From: Cypionkella sp.
GTDB lineage: Bacteria; Pseudomonadota; Alphaproteobacteria; Rhodobacterales; Rhodobacteraceae
Assembly: GCF_030652235.1 (NCBI RefSeq)
Contig: NZ_JAUSBA010000057.1
Location: 1-64,000 of the forward strand
Length of the DNA stretch: 64,000 nucleotides
Reading direction: 5' to 3'
A program made the translations under genes and the position numbers. The notes below the pieces were generated by a model. That model ran no database searches, had not been told where the DNA came from, and saw only the letters and a program-made list of their open reading frames with translations. This document shows positions 61,251-64,000 of the stretch, piece after piece (the first letter of the stretch is position 1; each line of letters starts with the position of its first letter).

Positions 61251-61513
61251 CCGAAGAGGAACTCCAGCCAATAATTGACCATATCCGCGAGTCTGGCGTG
61301 GACCCTTGCAGCCTGTTCGCTCCGATGCCACCCCCGGCACGCTGGAAACGCGGTCAAGCTAAACCCGCACCTGACAGCACGCCGCGCATGGATCGGCCCT
61401 TCCGAGTATTCACCCCTAGCGGGCAGGTGCTGAATACGCACGAATATATCCACGCCATCTATATGACCAAGTCCGTGCCACGTCTCGCACGCGCGATGGG
61501 AGGCATAGCATGA
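61247..61513 (+). CDS. small unknown protein
   Basis: An 88-aa protein. Contains 'SGVDPCSLFAP' and 'FRVFTPSGQVLNTHEYIHAIYM', which resemble pieces of the next gene's product ('EGLDPLTIFGP', 'YRVSIWGGWIRTRDHERFLL'), suggesting a distant tandem duplication. Start chosen at the ATGA overlap. Confidence 0.65.
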   Translation: MTEEELQPIIDHIRESGVDPCSLFAPMPPPARWKRGQAKPAPDSTPRMDRPFRVFTPSGQVLNTHEYIHAIYMTKSVPRLARAMGGIA

Positions 61514-61749
61514 TCACACTAGACCACTGCCAACTGCATTCCCATTGTGTGCGCGTGTGTACTGAGGGGCTAGACCCCCTGACGATTTTTGGACCCGATC
61601 AGGAAGGATACCGGGTTTCAATTTGGGGCGGATGGATTAGGACCCGTGACCACGAGCGGTTTCTGCTGCAATGTGCTGGCACGCTCAAAGCTATCGGTAT
61701 GAAGCGTCAGATTTCAGCAGCTTGGAATCTGGAGAGGGGCCGATGGTGA
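61510..61749 (+). CDS. small unknown protein
   Basis: A 79-aa protein related in pattern to its upstream neighbour. Cys and His are frequent near the N-terminus ('HCQLHSHCVRVC'), which could bind metal. ATGA overlap at the start, 7-base overlap with the next gene. Confidence 0.65.
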   Translation: MITLDHCQLHSHCVRVCTEGLDPLTIFGPDQEGYRVSIWGGWIRTRDHERFLLQCAGTLKAIGMKRQISAAWNLERGRW

Positions 61750-62006
61750 ATCCGATCATGGTAAAGCTTCCGTTCAAGCTTGGGCCGATTGTGTCCGAGA
61801 TCAGACTATCTAATAAGCCCCCTTCGGCGTTCTTCACTGCCAGAAGGGCGGATGGGTCAAGGCTCTGCCACATTGGCGGGCAAGGTATTCGCGTCAGCGA
61901 AGCCGAGTATCTCCAGATTCTCAGTGCGCTACAGCCCGCCACAGGCACCAGCCCCGAACAAATCAGGATTTGGAACCTCCAGCGGCGAGCTGGTGGCAGG
62001 GATTAG
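61743..62006 (+). CDS. small unknown protein, last gene of the operon
   Basis: An 87-aa protein. 'FFTARRADGSRLCHIGGQGIRVSEAEYLQIL' (in parts) has the same G...(E)Y/F ending as the two genes before it, so it may be a third diverged copy. 'ggagagg' precedes the ATG within the previous gene. Confidence 0.6.
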   Translation: MVNPIMVKLPFKLGPIVSEIRLSNKPPSAFFTARRADGSRLCHIGGQGIRVSEAEYLQILSALQPATGTSPEQIRIWNLQRRAGGRD

Positions 62007-62008
62007 GG

Positions 62009-62044
62009 GCTGTGGCGGGGTATGTTTGCTACCCCCGCCACGGC
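62009..62044. terminator. hairpin between convergent genes of the element
   Basis: 'gctgtggcgggg' and 'ccccgccacggc' form a 12-bp stem (one G-U pair). No T run, but it sits exactly between the operon end and a convergent small gene. Confidence 0.6.
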
Positions 62045-62055
62045 TTAGGACGCGG

Positions 62056-62199
62056 CTAGTCTCCTAGAAGCCCGTCCAACGTCGCGCACAAGGCCCTGAG
62101 ATAAGCCTTGTGCGCGGCGTCTAGGTTTTTGTTCGAATCATCTGCGATCTTGTGAGCAAGGCGGATGATCTCGGACTCGCGCTGTTCTTCGGTCTGCAT
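62056..62199 (-). CDS. 47-aa protein, convergent to the operon
   Basis: A short minus-strand gene: MQTEEQRESEIIRLAHKIAD... ending 'LDGLLGD'. It has a good 'aaggag' site 9 bases before its ATG (62199) and reads as a soluble amphipathic helix pair. Not recognised. It is convergent with the operon ending at 62006 and separated from it by the hairpin. Confidence 0.65.
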   Translation of the reverse strand: MQTEEQRESEIIRLAHKIADDSNKNLDAAHKAYLRALCATLDGLLGD

Positions 62200-62377
62200 G
62201 GTGTAGGCTCCTTATCTTGGTTAAGTTTGAGCCTCCAACATACGGAAAAACTGCGGTAAAACAATGCCTTACGGGTGATAGAGTTAATGACATTGCGCAA
62301 GTCTGGCTTACATTGTCAGGGAAAACTGCACCGGAATACCTAAATGACACGGAAACTAACCGTTATGCCCGGAAAGT

Positions 62378-62405
62378 TTGACATTCACTTATTGTGTGGT
62401 ATGCA
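62378..62405 (+). promoter_or_regulatory. candidate promoter followed by a palindrome
   Basis: TTGACA (62378-62383), 16-base spacer, TATGCA (62400-62405). The palindrome 'ggca-cacaggtgtga-tgcc' directly follows and would cover the start of transcription. Confidence 0.45.
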
Positions 62406-62471
62406 TGGCACACAGGTGTGATGCCAAAACAACATGATGCCATTCCCCTAGATGTATAGCCCTAATCTACC

Positions 62472-62484
62472 TGCGCTTCAAGCG
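62472..62484. repeat. 13-base repeat shared with the int upstream region
   Basis: 'tgcgcttcaagcg' is identical to 57715-57727. Both lie shortly before rightward genes of the element. Confidence 0.6.
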
Positions 62485-62504
62485 AAAAATGAAAGAGATC
62501 GAAA

Positions 62505-62759
62505 ATGAAAGAGACCCCAAAATACGTCACCCGCGATGCCATGCGGGACGCCCTCGACAGTTGCAAAACCAGCTTCGGCGCATGGCTGCAGATGGTGAAC
62601 GATGGTGAACTACGCGCCCGCCGCCTTCGATCAAATGGGAAGGCGCTGTGGGCATACGACCTAGAGCAAGCCGTTCGTTTCATGGCGCGCCATACATTCA
62701 AGTTTGACCGCGATGCCGAGCAACGGCTGCGCGTCAGCTCCTTTGAGTTGTCCGCCTGA
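62505..62759 (+). CDS. small putative DNA-binding protein of the element
   Basis: An 84-aa basic protein. 'YVTRDAMRDALDSCKTSFGAWLQ' followed by 'DGELRARRLRSNGKALWAYDLEQAVRFM' has the layout of small winged-helix/excisionase-like regulators, but no family is recognised. 'aaagagatcgaaa' precedes the ATG. Its stop overlaps the next start (TGATG). Confidence 0.6.
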   Translation: MKETPKYVTRDAMRDALDSCKTSFGAWLQMVNDGELRARRLRSNGKALWAYDLEQAVRFMARHTFKFDRDAEQRLRVSSFELSA

Positions 62760-63004
62760 TGCTGGGTGGCCGTCCCGAATGGATATACGACACCCCCGAC
62801 TCCAAGCCCCGCCGCCCTACCACTTCCGAGAGGTTGGCAAGGAACGCCGCGCAACAGCGGTTACGCCGGGGCCTACGCGCGCGCGAAAACTGGACTGACG
62901 AAGATTTTGAAGTGGAAGAGCAACTTCTTGCGGCACAGGTCGCGGAGTGGGTGGCGGCTGGGCAAGTCCAAATCTTCCCGCCGGGGTGGTCTCGCTATGA
63001 GTGA
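62759..63004 (+). CDS. small unknown basic protein
   Basis: An 81-aa protein, Arg-rich ('KPRRPTTSERLARNAAQQRLRRGL' in parts), then an acidic helix and the ending 'QVQIFPPGWSRYE'. Not recognised. Coupled to the gene before it. Confidence 0.6.
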   Translation: MLGGRPEWIYDTPDSKPRRPTTSERLARNAAQQRLRRGLRARENWTDEDFEVEEQLLAAQVAEWVAAGQVQIFPPGWSRYE

Positions 63005-63013
63005 AAAAGAAAA

Positions 63014-63040
63014 GAGGCCCGTGTGACAAGCACGGACCTC
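63014..63040 (+). terminator. hairpin after the two small genes
   Basis: 'gaggcccgtg' and 'cacggacctc' pair with one mismatch around a 7-base loop, shortly after the stop at 63004. A T run is lacking. Confidence 0.45.
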
Positions 63041-63070
63041 CGAAAGACTAACGGATGCCGAAAACACCCG

Positions 63071-63096
63071 TGCACTACAGTACATAACTTAGTGCA
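63071..63096. promoter_or_regulatory. inverted repeat upstream of the primase-like gene
   Basis: 'tgcacta' and 'tagtgca' are perfect 7-bp arms around 12 bases. Located 34 bases before the primase-like gene; a repressor site or part of a replication origin are possible. Confidence 0.45.
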
Positions 63097-63129
63097 GAAC
63101 CATACATTATGCAAGTGAAAGACTCCACT

Positions 63130-64000
63130 ATGAGCGAACTACCACACCAATTTGATGACGCGGAAGCCGTCACACCGACACCAGAGGCACCAGCCCTTCA
63201 ATGGCACGCTGCATGGCTGCGTGGCACCAAGACCCCCGCCTATACCCGCCTGCTAGGCACCACAGCGACTCTGATGCTGGGCGAAGTCTGGGGCCAGCAT
63301 GATCGCCGCAACACCCCCGATGGAGAGTGGCAACCCGTGACCCTCACTTGGGAAGCATGGATTGAAGGCGGTCCCGCCAAGGATGGCAACCCGGCATGGG
63401 GTTTCAGTCGACACCCGATAGGCAAGCACAAGGAAGGCGTTTCCGTTGTGCTGGGCAGTAGCGAACTGAAAAGCCGCAAGGCCAAGGAAGTCGAATACAT
63501 GTACGCGCTGGGGTTGGACCTCGACAGCGGCGTAAGCTTTTCCAGAACGATTGATAAGATCGAACAGCTTGGCCTGTTCTGTATTGCCTACACCACATTC
63601 AATGACGGCAAAGACGTCATGGAACTTGACCGGGACCACGTGCTGACGAAAACGGGGATCACCACTGATCCTACTGCAGATCAGATCAAAGCCTATCTTG
63701 CCAGCGGTGGCAAAGACGGCAAGACCGTGCTGGAGCCTGAATTCATCGCCGCAGTCGAGATTGAGCACCAGAAAAAGCAGATTAAGGGTGGCGTGAAGAT
63801 CATCCTGAAAACTCCGACCCTCGATAAGTTCCGGCTAATCTTCCCGCTGGAAACGCCTATGAAGCTGATCGATCTGGACCCTATCCATGCCAAGGCTCTT
63901 GAAGTCTGGGAGGATGCAATCACCGGGTTTGCGCACAAGCACCTAGGCGTCACCTTCGATACATCCTGTACGGATTCAGGGAGGGTCTACTATACCCCAC
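63130..64000 (+). CDS. primase-like replication protein, N-terminal part (runs off right edge)
   Basis: The frame from ATG 63130 stays open to the window end (290 residues seen). 'YALGLDLDSGVSFSRTIDKI' (acidic DLD motif), 'LFCIAYTTFNDGK', 'KFRLIFPLETP' and 'DTSCTDSGRVYYTP' follow the order of the archaeo-eukaryotic-type primase domains found in phage and plasmid primase-helicases. An ATG at 63109 is also in frame. About 80 residues between the TTF and FRLIFPL blocks form an insert. A helicase part may follow outside the window. Confidence 0.7.
   Translation, partial: MSELPHQFDDAEAVTPTPEAPALQWHAAWLRGTKTPAYTRLLGTTATLMLGEVWGQHDRRNTPDGEWQPVTLTWEAWIEGGPAKDGNPAWGFSRHPIGKHKEGVSVVLGSSELKSRKAKEVEYMYALGLDLDSGVSFSRTIDKIEQLGLFCIAYTTFNDGKDVMELDRDHVLTKTGITTDPTADQIKAYLASGGKDGKTVLEPEFIAAVEIEHQKKQIKGGVKIILKTPTLDKFRLIFPLETPMKLIDLDPIHAKALEVWEDAITGFAHKHLGVTFDTSCTDSGRVYYTP

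Larger units (their letters stand above)
62200..62504. other. divergent control region of the integrated element
   Basis: 300 bases between the minus-strand 47-aa gene and the plus-strand gene at 62505. Holds the promoter at 62378-62405, an operator-like 'ggcacacaggtgtgatgcc' palindrome (62406-62424) and the 13-base repeat at 62472-62484. No other gene seen. Confidence 0.5.

Noticed and set aside
62759-63026. 86-aa ORF overlapping the 81-aa gene
   Set aside because: The 81-aa frame is coupled to the upstream stop (TGATG) and has the more protein-like composition.

Overview
The window looks like a chromosome segment of a Rhodobacterales alphaproteobacterium. It is GC-rich and densely packed. 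It carries the alphaproteobacterial cell-cycle regulator GcrA, a trifunctional-length PutA without a DNA-binding head next to an Lrp-type PutR, a MetR/MetF pair, a Rhodobacterales-type tad pilus locus and a glycine-riboswitch-controlled gcvTHP operon. No species is assigned.

Layout. 1-225 is the tail of an IS5-like transposase. 420-3043 (minus) holds a thiolase-like protein, a short acyl-CoA ligase and aroQ. metF and metR are divergent (3183-5056). A MarR-EmrA-EmrB drug-efflux operon follows (5149-8282). Next come an ABC-F ATPase behind a short leader ORF (8279-9991), an inositol-phosphatase-family gene and a rhomboid protease. putA/putR (11799-15794) precede a three-subunit molybdenum hydroxylase with its own MoaD-like protein (16070-19899, minus). 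Then a palindromic element, tRNA-Leu(UAA), scoAB and a broken acetyltransferase gene. A lytic transglycosylase (minus) borders the tad locus (23474-36337): duplicated Flp pilins, a third pilin, cpaB, rcpA/cpaC, an OmpA-type lipoprotein, cpaE, cpaF, tadB, tadC, two TPR lipoproteins, cpaA and an AAA ATPase. Housekeeping genes follow: 5-formyl-THF ligase, mgtE, guaD, gcrA, an AsmA protein, ppk2, rimO, a NarL-type two-component pair, trxC and azlCD. The gcvP-gcvH-gcvT operon (51644-56072, minus) lies behind a tandem glycine riboswitch.

From about 57.68 kb to the right edge lies an integrated element. Its tyrosine-recombinase gene abuts the 5' end of a MATE transporter gene and has cut it off. The element carries a run of small translationally coupled unknown genes (59722-62006) with internal tandem paralogues, a 47-aa convergent gene, two small coupled genes, and the start of a primase-like protein that runs off the window. 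It may be a prophage or a phage-satellite-like island; only its left part is visible.

Most notable observations: (1) a consensus-like promoter, a 21-codon leader ORF and an overlapping hairpin ahead of the ABC-F gene, suggesting translation-dependent attenuation; (2) the integrated element, with an integrase whose HxxR box reads YxxK, and its repeated small genes; (3) a thiolase-like protein lacking the second catalytic Cys, paired with a shortened ligase; (4) a MoaD-like protein overlapping a molybdenum hydroxylase operon. All functions are inferred by reading motifs; no database search was run.
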